The translations under genes were made by a program, and so were the position numbers. Shown in pieces: positions 55,136 through 64,000 of a stretch of DNA of 64,000 nt. How positions within the stretch are numbered: position 1 is the stretch's first letter; each line of letters opens with the position of its first letter. The notes below the pieces were generated by a model. It ran no database searches. It saw nothing but the letters and a program-made list of their open reading frames with translations, and was not told where the DNA came from. The stretch is from Chondrus crispus (taxonomy: Eukaryota > Rhodophyta > Florideophyceae > Gigartinales > Gigartinaceae), in NCBI RefSeq assembly GCF_000350225.1, contig NW_005178734.1:597266-661265 (forward strand), in the 5' to 3' direction.

Positions 55136-55245
55136 GGAGATCGTCTTACTCTCACGCGAGCGGCGAACGATGGTCCAAAGAAAAGGGAAGAAGTTGGGAA
55201 GCAAGCGAGTGAAGCCGCTGCGCGAGAGCGCTCAGAAGGGGGATA

Positions 55246-56111
55246 TGTAGTGCAATACCCGTCTCGGGTAGGGGGGAGGAAGGAAGTGAAAAAGGGAAAA
55301 AATTGGATACTGTAGTCCGGGGTTGGGGGACACACGTGTGCGACGAAGCGCACGATTATTTTAATTATTTTAATTATTTACTAATTAGATCTAGAATCTA
55401 GAGCCGGGAGCTACTGTACTCGCCCCGGCGGGGCTCTATATAACTTAGCCCTTTGACCGAACAAGTCAATAAACCAACCCGAGTTGCCGGAGTTGAATGT
55501 CGCCTTGGTCGAAGTCCATCTCTACCAAGACGCTCCCTTTTGCCTAAGCCTAATGCATCCTCTATCGCTCGAGGTTCCCTTTTCTCTTTCTTTTATTTCC
55601 CTATCCTTTTCTATCTCTAATTCTACCTATTTTCCCCTTATCTTGTGTTGGTGCCATCGGCCTCGGTTGCGACCGAACCGGTGTAGGTGTTTGGAGCCAT
55701 CGGGCGGCACAGTTGACGTAGCGCTGCTACTTTCATTTCATCCCGTCGGGCTGCGTTGGGATGCCCCCGTCGAAGGCCTTGTCGCGTTACAAGGTGTCGA
55801 AGAAGCTCAACGAGCATTGGCCTTACAACCCAGTGGAACCGGGGTATCTACATACGCGCCCCACCCCACACTCGTCGAGCAGTTCTCTTCGCAAGTCTCT
55901 ACCACACCGATCCGGGGCCGGGGTATTTCTCTGTGCCCCCCCCCCCATCAAGGATCTGAGCTACTACGAGTCGCAAGCTCTTTTAAACGGAGAAGGGAGA
56001 GTCGGACACTCCGTAGCGCCGTGCCATCGGCAGTTCTTCTTTTTGTTGCTGTTGTTGTTTTTGCTGGACCATCGGACCGCGGTCTCTGCCCGACAGGCGC
56101 ATTGCACTACA
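55246..56111 (+). mobile_element. 3' LTR of Gyp-3
   Basis: Partner of 41772-42634, preceded by the polypurine tract and followed by the AGACG target duplication. Confidence 0.95.
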
Positions 56112-56595
56112 AGACGTTCACGTTCCTCAGGACGCTTACGCAAGTGCGCTCGTTCCTTGGAGCGTGCAACGTCTACCACCGTTTCGTCAAAGGGTTTGCC
56201 AAGATAGCTCGACCGCTAACCGACATGACTCGCAAGGACGCCGACCCCCACTTCGATAATCCGGCAGAGGCCCAGTTTTAAGCGTTCGAGGACCTCAAGG
56301 CAAGGATGATCGCTCCGCCGATCCTTGCCCTTCCGCGGTACGGCCGACCGTACATGATCGATACCGATGCAAGCGCGTACAAACTCGGGTGTACGCTGCT
56401 GCAAGAACACAACGAAGCCAACGACTGGCGTCCCGTTGGATATTGGTCGTATTCGTTAAACGACAGCGAACGCAACTACAGCGCTACTGAACGCGAGTGC
56501 TTCGCTGTAGTGTGGTCCGTCCGCACACTACGCCCGTACGTCGAGGGCACGAAGGTCACCGTCCGAACGGATCACGACGCCCTGAGGTAGCTCAT
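56112..56595 (+). pseudogene. Gyp-2 pol, second part: RT connection and RNase H
   Basis: Continuation of the Gyp-2 frame from 41771 after the AGACG duplication (VRSFLGACNVYHRFVKGFAK, then MIDTDASAYKLG of RNase H). Stops at TAA 56279 and TAG 56588 (Trp in the homologues). It is cut at 56595 by a solo LTR. Confidence 0.9.
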
Positions 56596-57530
56596 TGTAG
56601 TGCAATGCGCCTGTTAGGCAGAGACCAAGGTCCGACGGTCCAACACAAACAACAGCAACAAAAACAACAACTGCCAACGGCACAGCGCTACGGAGTGTTT
56701 GAAGCTCCCTGTCCTCTTTCAGCGGGTTTGCGGCCCGCAGTAGCTCGGATCCCTGATAGGGGGGGCAAAGAGAAGGGCCCAGCCCGGGATCGGTGAATGG
56801 TGGTAGAGACTTGTAAAGGCAACTGCTCGACGAGTTCGGAGGGGTGTCTGGGTAAACCTGGTCCGATGGGTCGTAAATCCAATGCTCGAAGAGCGCCTTG
56901 TACACCTTATACCCTTGATAAGGTCTTCGACGGGGACGTCGTAACGTAGCCCGTGGGGAAAGAAGAAAACGTAGCAGCGCTACACCGTCGTACTGCCCGA
57001 TGGCAAAGTACCAACACCGGATCGGTCGCAACCAGATTCCGATGGAACCAACACTGAGAAAAGCACCACTGGTGCACCAACACAGAAGCCCGATGGCTAA
57101 TGACGTCACGTTGCGGATCGCAATCCTACAAGGTGGGACTAACTCAAGATTAAGGGAAATTGGGATAGGGAAATATAGGAAAATTGATAAGGAAAAAGGG
57201 GACCCCCGAGCGCAAAGGATACCGTAGGCTAGAGTAGAAGGGAATGTCTTGTAAATGACGGCCTTCGACCAAGGCGATATCAAACTCTGGCAACTCGGGT
57301 TGGTTTATTGACTTGTTCCGTCAAAGGGCTAAGTTATCTAGAGCCCCGCCGGGGCGAGTACAGTAGCTCCCGACTGTAGATTCTAGATATAATTAGTAAA
57401 TAAATTAAATAATTAAAATAATCGTGCGCTTCGTCACACAAGTGTGTCCCCCAAACCCGGACTACAGCATCCAATTTTTTCCTTTTTCACTTCCTTTCAC
57501 CCTCCTACCCCAGACGGGTATTGCACTACA
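56596..57530 (-). mobile_element. Solo LTR, Gyp-3-related subfamily, inverted
   Basis: 935 bp with TGTAGTGCAAT...ATTGCACTACA ends and target duplication CTCAT at 56591-56595 and 57531-57535. The content is the reverse complement of a Gyp-3-type LTR and nearly identical to the LTR at 61384-62311. No internal sequence, so it results from LTR-LTR recombination. Confidence 0.95.
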
Positions 57531-57535
57531 CTCAT

Positions 57536-59523
57536 GTCCCTGACCGAGAGCCCCGGAAGACTCGCCCGGTGGCGGCTACGTCTGGCTGAATACGATTTCA
57601 CCATTCAGTACCGCCCCGGGCGCGTGCACCAGGTCCCCGACGCCCTGTCACGCCTCGTATCACCAAGGGTCGCCGACGACCCTCGCCCGGCTGTCGAGGT
57701 GGACGACGACATCCCCACCTACGACACGGGCACGACCGTTCGTGATGTCTCGGATGAGCTCGCGGACCACGTATGCACCGCGAGCTGCGACCACGAGGCC
57801 GACCACGTCTTGGTGACGACAAGGAACCGAACGAAATCCCGAAGGAATTTGCGCGCCCGAGCGCGCGACGAGCCCAGGGGCGACGACGAAGCCCCCGCTC
57901 TAGAAGATCCCGACGCCTTCTGGGCAGAGAACGAAGAGTTCGACGCCGTGGACCTCGAACGCGCCCAAGACTTCGAAGCCGGTACGTTGGGTTCCCAGGT
58001 CGCCCCTCCGCAGGACGACCTGCCGGCCCCTCTTACGATAGAGTAGATAGCCGAGCAACGACGCGTTGACGACTTCTGCCAAACGGTATTGGCACGACAG
58101 TCATAGTCCCGGGACTCCGCGTTCTTCGAGGACCACCAAGGGGTGCCCAAACGGAGACCCCCCTTCGACCCTGATATCGTACAGGTGGTGGTCCCTCGGA
58201 CTCTACGCGCCCGGTTACTGCGGCTCTGCCATAACCCGGCCATCGCCGGGCATCCGGGGCAGAACTGCATGTACTACGCGCTCCGTCGCGAGTACTACTG
58301 GCCACACTTGGCCGTGGACGTCGCGTCGACCGTACGAGGTTTTGGAACCTGTGCGATGAACCGCGTCAAGCTTCGGAAACACCTAAACCGATTGAGGTTG
58401 TTTCCGGCTACGCGGCCGTTGGAGAGCCTGGCGATCGATATACTGGGGCCGCTCCCAAAGACCAATGCAAGGAAACGATTCCTCCTGGTAATCACCAAAC
58501 GCTTTACGAAGTTAACGCAGGCCGTTGCACTGCCAACGGTAACCGCCCACACCGTCGCAGTGGCGTTTGACGAAGCGTGGGTCTTTAAGTACGGCGTCCC
58601 ACGCTGGCTACTGTCGGATAACGGACCGCAGTTCAACGCAAAGTTCTTCCAAAGCACATGCCGGGTGCTGGGAATTACGAACCTTTATACATCAGCATAC
58701 CACCCGCAGACAAACGGGCAGGTGGAACTCTATAACCGAACGATTGCGTCGATGCTCTGCAACTACGTGAAAGAGCATCAAGACGACTGGGACGTGTACG
58801 TGGGACCGTTAACGTACGCATATAATTCCCACGTACACCGAACCACACGAACGACTCCGTTTTAGCTCGTGCTCAGCAGGCCCCCGCCGGAGTTTTTTCC
58901 TTCGACGAACCGGCGGGGACGCGCCCCCTGCCGATAGGGGAACGGAACATGCGGAGTTCCTGAATACCCTGGACGCGACCATCCAGAAGGCCTACGGGAG
59001 CTTGCGACCTACGCAAGCTCGCTACAAACGCGACTTCGATTAGCGCGTCCGAAGGATCAACACACGTCTCGAACCAGGTAACTTCGTCTACCTGAACCCC
59101 ACCGATGGGGGTAAGACGACGAACAAGCTCGCCTCGCCCGCCGTGGGGCCGTACCAGATCCTCGCCAACGATTGTCGGACTATCACAAACGATCGTGATC
59201 GCGTCACCGAGCGCATCTTCTCGGACCGCTGCGTGTACGCACCCCCGACGGTGGACGCACCACGGGTGAGCACGACGACCCCTGGTGACCTGGCCGACAA
59301 GGTCACCGAGGGGACACAGTACGCCGTAGAGAGGCTACTCAAGCATCGACAGATGCAAGACGGAACTATGGAGTTCCTCATCAAGGGGGAGGACTACGAC
59401 CAACCTACTTGGACCGCGCGCACCCACATTCCCGAAGGATTGGTGTCTCGATACGCGCTGCGTCTTCGGAGACGCACGGGGAGGGACCTCAACCCCGAAG
59501 TGAACGCGGACGTTCACTCTTAA
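57536..59523 (+). pseudogene. Gyp-2 pol, third part: RNase H end, integrase, chromodomain
   Basis: Resumes at MSLTESPGRLARW, matching Gyp-1 at 16635. Integrase finger with its first Cys changed (GFGTC; Gyp-1 has GCRTC), D,D,E residues in AIDILGP, SDNGPQF and NGQVELYN, and a chromodomain (about 59315-59480). Stops: TAG 58044, 58104 and 58863 (each GAG in Gyp-1) and TAG 59041 (AAG in Gyp-1), plus a frameshift near 58900. Ends with TAA at 59521-59523, collinear with the Gyp-1 pol end. Confidence 0.9.
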
Positions 59524-61383
59524 GGGGGGGCCCTCGACCGCTCAGTTCGGATAAATTAACCCCTCGCGATTCGAAGGTGTAGGGGGCATACGCAAGGACA
59601 AGACGAGGTTCGCCGACAAACCTCGATAAATCGTAAGAAGTCAGGACGACGTAGGGACATCTCGAGTCCACTCGTCACGAACCGCCATCACCGACGAGAG
59701 GCGGATCGTGAGACAGGGCGTACCGTGTCACGAACAGTAGCTCTGGGACGTGAAATGAAAGGAGGGAGGACACGACCTCCCAACGAACACGACGACATGC
59801 GCCGGTGAGGCTATACTCGCGAGGCCGTGGCAGTTCCGTCGTGTGCATACAGAGTACAGCGCACCGATTGCGAACAGGGAAGAGCATCAAGCCGAATTGA
59901 AGGACGCTTCCGGAACGCGTGACGCATTGGCCTCGGACAGTCCGTACTGCCCGAGAGGGGACGACCCCAGAGGTAATCGATGAGGCGAGGAGCGACTGCA
60001 CTGCGCTCGTTTTGTGCGTGCGCGCATAGGCAGTAACAAATACAATAGGATCCGAGAGCCGATGTGCGAACGGAGGGGCAGCTGTCTGCCCGTGCCTCGA
60101 AAGCAGACGACGCCACCGAACCGCCGTCACCTCCCTAAAAATACGAAAATATTGAACGGTGGAAAATTACGCCGGACGGCGGACAGCACGTGCATTACGA
60201 GTGCTTACAAAGCGCGCAGGCCATAAACAATCGACGGTCGGCCGACACACGCCACCGTACACAATCTGGAACGGGCGGTGTGATGTGCTCGCATCATCTC
60301 CGCCGCTAAGAGGCAGGACGCTCGTCCACGCCGACCCGCATTCGAGCGCGTCGTCGCATACCTACAAATCCTACGCTCGTCCACGCCACATACCCGCACA
60401 CATCCATAACGGGACGAGGTGCGCGCGATCTCACGGCCGATCGTCCTGTCCCGCGTACACGCCACCTTCGACTCCGTCCTGAGCGCGTGTACCCTACCGA
60501 AGTACGCATCCAGGCGTCCAGCCGCTCGAGTCGTCCATATCACTAACCTCGCCCTCCGAGGGTAATTCCGCAAAGACTCGCCACGCGAATTGTGGCGCAG
60601 ACGTGCGGGACACCATTCGTTCGTTAGGCCGGACCGCCCCACGCGAAGCTGCGCACAACCACGCCAGCGCGCATATAGGGGCGCTCGCAGCCGCACACGG
60701 CGACGTTAGGCTGACATACCTCCCCTGGAAGAGAATCCGTTCGCATTCGACACGACGGAAAAGGACTAGTGCCGAAATCGCGACTCCTGTCTGCCCGCGT
60801 AATCGGGGAGGAGGACACTGTCGCTGCTCCAAGAGTCCCGCGACTCATTCCCGATGGATAGTCTACGCGGAGCGAGGCGTCACTCCGTTGACATAACGCC
60901 GATCCGAAGGCCAGCGCGAGGCACAACGTCGGTAGGTAGCCCCGACCGCTCCACGAGAGGGAGCTCCTTTTCGTGGCCCGAGGAGACTACCTGAGCCAAT
61001 GCACTCGTACGGCCGTTTCCATGACCGCCGAAACGCGCGCGATCGAACTGTGTGTGGACGTGAGCGGAGGCGCCCCAGCTCTCGCCGTCAGCGGAGGAGT
61101 ACCCCGGCGTTCGCCAGCGCGCGGAAGCCCGAAGTCCCTGGCGCAGAGAAGAACGACGTCGACTGACGACGCGGTCGAGGGGCGGTGGCGAGGTGGAAGC
61201 ATGACGCTGCGCGGAGGAAGTGAGAGCGAGTCGAATTGGACATCAAGGAGGGACGACCCCGCAACCGTAACGCACCGTCCCGTCCCTGTTACGGGACGCT
61301 TACGACGCCGACCGGAAGCGGGGGACGACGCAACCAATGAGAGCTCGTCAAACCAAGCACATCGGAAATTGCCGACGCCAGCT
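59524..61383. other. Gyp-2 region after pol
   Basis: About 1.9 kb homologous in position to 18623-20086 of Gyp-1 (both begin with a G-run followed by CCCTC and GACCGCTC-type sequence). Only short frames, no domain recognised. Any antisense ORF of Gyp-2 would lie beyond Gyp-4, outside the window. Confidence 0.5.
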
Positions 61384-62311
61384 TGTAGTGCAATGCGCCT
61401 GTTAGGCAGAGACCAAGGTCCGACGGTCCAACACAAACAACAGCAACAAAAACAACAACTGCCAACGGCACAGCGCTACGGAGTGTTTGAAGCTCCCTGT
61501 CCTCTTTCAGCGGGTTTGCGGCCCGCAGTAGCTCGGATCCCTGATAGGGGGGGCAAAGAGAAGGGCCCAGCCCGGGATCGGTGAATGGTGGTAGAGACTT
61601 GTAAAGGCAACTGCTCGACGAGTTCGGAGGGGTGTCTGGGTAAACCTGGTCCGATGGGTCGTAAATCCAATGCTCGAAGAGCGCCTTGTACACCTTATAC
61701 CCTTGATAAGGTCTTCGACGGGGACGTCGTAACGTAGCCCGTGGGGAAAGAAGAAAACGTAGCAGCGCTACACCGTCGTACTGCCCGATGGCAAAGTACC
61801 AACACCGGATCGGTCGCAACCAGATTCCGATGGAACCAACACTGAGAAAAGCACCACTGGTGCACCAACACAGAAGCCCGATGGCAAATGACGTCACGTT
61901 GCGGATCGCAATCCTACAAGGTGGGACCAACTCAAGATTAAGGGAAATTAAGATAGGGAAATAAAGGGAAAAGGAATGGGACCCCCAAGCGCAAAGGATA
62001 AAGTAATCTGTAGTTAAAGGGAATGTCTTGTAAAAGACGGACTTCAACCAAGGCGATATCAGACTCTGGCAACTCGGGCTACCTTTACTGACTTGGTCGT
62101 CAGAGGGCTAAGGTATACATCGCCCCGCTGGAGCCACTACAGTAGCTCTCGGCGCTAGATCCCAGATCTAATCTAATGTTAAATAACTGATATGCAACTA
62201 ATTAAAATTAATAATTAAAATAATAAAGTGAAATGATTTCCACTTTTGCTTGTCATACCCCATCATTTTCATTTCTTTTCACCCCCCTTTTCAGGTGCGT
62301 ATTGCACTACA
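61384..62311 (-). mobile_element. 3' LTR of Gyp-4
   Basis: 928 bp with the same 11-bp inverted ends as Gyp-3. Nearly identical to the solo LTR over its first about 530 bp, more divergent at the other end. Confidence 0.92.
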
Positions 62312-62436
62312 TATCCCCCTTCTGAGCGCCCTTGCGCAACGCCCAGCCATCGTATAATCTCCTGCCGCTGCTGACCGTGTTTCCCGGTCATCAATCACTC
62401 TGCGCGGCGTTCTAGCAAGGGTAAGACGAAAATACC

Positions 62437-63030
62437 ATGCTTCCTTCTCCATCGGAACACTCGGACGATAGTGCCACCCGTAGACGTCCGGGCGTTGGCT
62501 TTCCTCGCAAGTTCGAAGTGCCCCGGGGTCTTCCTTCCATATCCCGTCTCCCCCCTGTTACCATCCCTGCCGAGCCGGCCTTCCATCCGGGCTACCATTC
62601 CTCTTGGGTAGCCCGCCGTCATCCTTCGCTCGAGGAGCTGCAGGACAAAACCATGCGTGATAACGCAGCCCTGTTTGCTTCTGCTCAATGGTTCTCCCCT
62701 GTGGGCGTCCGCGACCTCGACGGCATCAAAATAATTTCGCAGATGATGCGGGCATGTTGCCCGGTAACCTCCCTTTGCAAGCCATTCACGCCTTTGACTG
62801 GCGCGCCCGCATCGCTATACCCACCTCCATCCTACGTCACCCCACGTCCAGCTCCCCCTTCACCTGAGGGTCCGCTCCTCGCCCCTACCTCGGTCCCTCC
62901 ATCATCCCCATCGCCTTCTCATGGCTCATGGTGTGGAGGGAGAAGCTCTCCAGGGGGCGTCCCTGGACGACTTGCGAGTTCTAGCTCGGCTTGTCACCTC
63001 CCTTCCAAAGGGAAAATCCCTTGGGGCATA
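62437..63030 (+). pseudogene. Gyp-4 antisense ORF remnant
   Basis: ATG 62437 (MLPSPSEHSD), 125 bp inside the LTR. Homologous to the Gyp-3 antisense ORF: HPSLEELQDKTMRD, AQWFSPVGVRDLDGI, then in another frame from about 62735 FADDAGMLPGNLPLQAI and DWRARIAIPTSILR. A large internal deletion joins this to the conserved C-terminal module (GEALQGASLDDLRVLARLV), which ends with TAG at 63028-63030. It retains about a third of the Gyp-3 protein. Confidence 0.8.
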
Positions 63031-64000
63031 GTCTCGTTGAGACGGCGGCCACAGCACTCCCTTGCAACTTGTCCTTCTTTTCCCATCCTGCCCGCATTAT
63101 AGTCGACTAGCGACTTTATCGTACGACCTTTGGGCGATAAAAAGAACCCACCTGCGAATCTCCTGTTATTTCCCACTTCCTCCTCTTTTGCATTTTCAGT
63201 TTTCCCTTTCCTGATTCCCCTATGTTTCCTTCTCTTCAATTCCTCCTCTTTGTTTCTCAATTTCCCCCAATTTCCTGCGCATTCTCTTTTTCCCATCCTC
63301 GAGGTGCGTCTTCCCTTTCCTCCTCTTTTGTGGTTTACCTCCTCTTTTTGTCTCTCCCATTTTACCTCTTTCAAATTCCTCACTTACCTCCTCTTTTCTC
63401 GCACATCGGGCATCCTCGAAAACGTCATCGAGACCACCTACCATCCGTTCTCGGGGCTCCTTAGGGGGAAGATTATTGTCAATTAAATCCGACAAGACGA
63501 GGGGGGTTGCGACCCCCTTGTCCTTCGATCCTTGTTACAACAGCTCTGTAGAAATCTCCTTCAACGTTTCCGTGGTCTCTCTGCACCGCTTTTCCTTTTT
63601 TTCATTATGGTTCACGTCCTTCCTTCCCCTTTTCTCCCCTTCATTCCTCAAATTCCTCCTCTTTCTTGCACATTCTCTTTCTCCCATCCGCGATGTGCGT
63701 CTCCTCTTTCCTCCTCTTTTTTTTGCATGCGTCTGCTAAGCGCAGACGCCCTAAATGAGTCCAACGTCATTTTCATTGCCGGGGTCACTTGCCCCTTTTG
63801 CTTCTTAAAACCCCCCCTTTTTCGTTCTCAACCTTCAGACGGTCTCATTGTCTGTCCAGTTACCTCGTTGAGGGAACGTACTAATTGTGAATAGGGGTTC
63901 CATCTTTCCAATGGCCCCGCCTTGTTCGCTGTCCGGTGAGAGCTCTCCGGAAGCGCCCTTGTAGCACGTTACGGTCGTCGTAAGTCTCGTCATATTGCGA
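63031..64000. other. Gyp-4 pyrimidine-rich internal region
   Basis: Plus strand is dominated by CTCCTCTTTTCC-like sequence, the counterpart of purine-rich sequence near 53170-53340 in Gyp-3. A block of about 80 bp at 63244-63330 recurs with changes at 63642-63721. A short GGGGGT-TGCG-ACCCCC hairpin lies near 63503-63518. The open frames here reflect low stop density in pyrimidine-rich DNA rather than genes. Confidence 0.5.

Larger units (their letters stand above)
41772..56111 (+). mobile_element. Gyp-3: gypsy chromovirus inserted in Gyp-2 pol
   Basis: 14,340 bp, target duplication AGACG at 41767-41771 and 56112-56116. LTRs of about 863 and 866 bp differ at roughly a dozen positions by eye. 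Contains a primer-binding site, gag, pol with chromodomain, a long decayed post-pol region, an antisense ORF and a polypurine tract (AGAAGGGGG at 55234-55242). Protein similarity to Gyp-1/Gyp-2 is moderate, so it is a different lineage. Confidence 0.96.
36286..64000 (+). mobile_element. Gyp-2: gypsy chromovirus carrying nested insertions
   Basis: Same family as Gyp-1, with collinear gag and pol at high protein identity. Its own sequence occupies 36286-41771, 56112-56595, 57531-61383 and presumably continues past the window. It is interrupted by Gyp-3, a solo LTR and Gyp-4. No 3' LTR is seen. Confidence 0.9.
61384..64000 (-). mobile_element. Gyp-4: 3' end of an inverted Gyp-3-like element
   Basis: Starts with an LTR in reverse orientation, followed by the reverse complement of the Gyp-3 polypurine tract (TATCCCCCTTCTGAGCGC) and the antisense-ORF homologue. 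It therefore runs right to left and continues past the window. It is inserted in the post-pol region of Gyp-2. Confidence 0.88.

Noticed and set aside
63130..63894. Phe/Leu/Ser-rich frames in Gyp-4 as membrane proteins
   Set aside because: Produced by pyrimidine-rich DNA with few stops; no start context or homologue, and Gyp-3 has purine-rich non-coding DNA at the matching place.
1..64000. CRISPR arrays, rRNA or tRNA genes, bacterial operons
   Set aside because: No regularly spaced repeats, no recognisable RNA gene and no ribosome-binding-site-led gene clusters were seen; the content is eukaryotic retrotransposon sequence.

Overview
This is a eukaryotic, retrotransposon-dominated window. There is no operon structure, no ribosome-binding sites and no recognisable housekeeping gene; almost all coding capacity is Ty1/copia and Ty3/gypsy (chromodomain) polyprotein sequence. 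The copia domain variants (a VDDILFAG-type reverse transcriptase; an integrase reading SNSMGVGERYHDPLRR) and the compact intron-poor look suggest a red alga such as Chondrus crispus. That assignment is inference from family resemblance only.

Layout. 1-3455: remnants of two copia elements in opposite orientation (Cop-A1 plus strand, Cop-A2 minus strand) that abut near 1260-1350. 4107-4875 and 7023-7829: two partial copies, one direct and one inverted, of a 1.44-kb segment whose complete copy is 26437-27876. That segment carries a small gene for a predicted secreted, nine-cysteine peptide (27073-27273); both partial copies are broken inside the gene. 7830-10640: 3' half of a minus-strand copia element (Cop-B), whose LTR lies at codon 3 of one broken peptide gene. 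10641-23073: a 12.4-kb gypsy chromovirus (Gyp-1) with decayed gag-pol and a long antisense ORF between pol and the 3' LTR. 23074-28144: mostly host intergenic sequence with one small hypothetical ORF and the complete peptide-gene segment. 28145-35945: an old minus-strand copia (Cop-D) split by a complete, apparently young copia (Cop-C, 28709-35299, one uninterrupted 1729-codon gag-pol, LTRs seemingly identical, 5-bp target duplication).

36286-64000: a nested gypsy cluster. Gyp-2 (same family as Gyp-1) begins at 36286. Its pol is interrupted by Gyp-3 (41772-56111, target duplication agacg), then by an inverted solo LTR of a Gyp-3-related subfamily (56596-57530, target duplication ctcat). Downstream it is interrupted by the 3' end of an inverted Gyp-3-like element, Gyp-4 (61384 to the window edge).

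How the parts relate. Gyp-1, Gyp-2 and Gyp-3 share an identical 18-nt putative primer-binding site. Their gag, protease, reverse transcriptase, RNase H, integrase and chromodomain sequences are recognisable but broken by scattered stops and frameshifts. The most unusual feature is the antisense ORF next to the 3' LTR in Gyp-1, Gyp-3 and Gyp-4. It is less damaged than gag-pol on the same copies, and Gyp-3 and Gyp-4 clearly encode the same unrecognised protein. A second candidate novelty is a conserved RNA stem-loop at the gag stop codon of Gyp-1 and Gyp-2.
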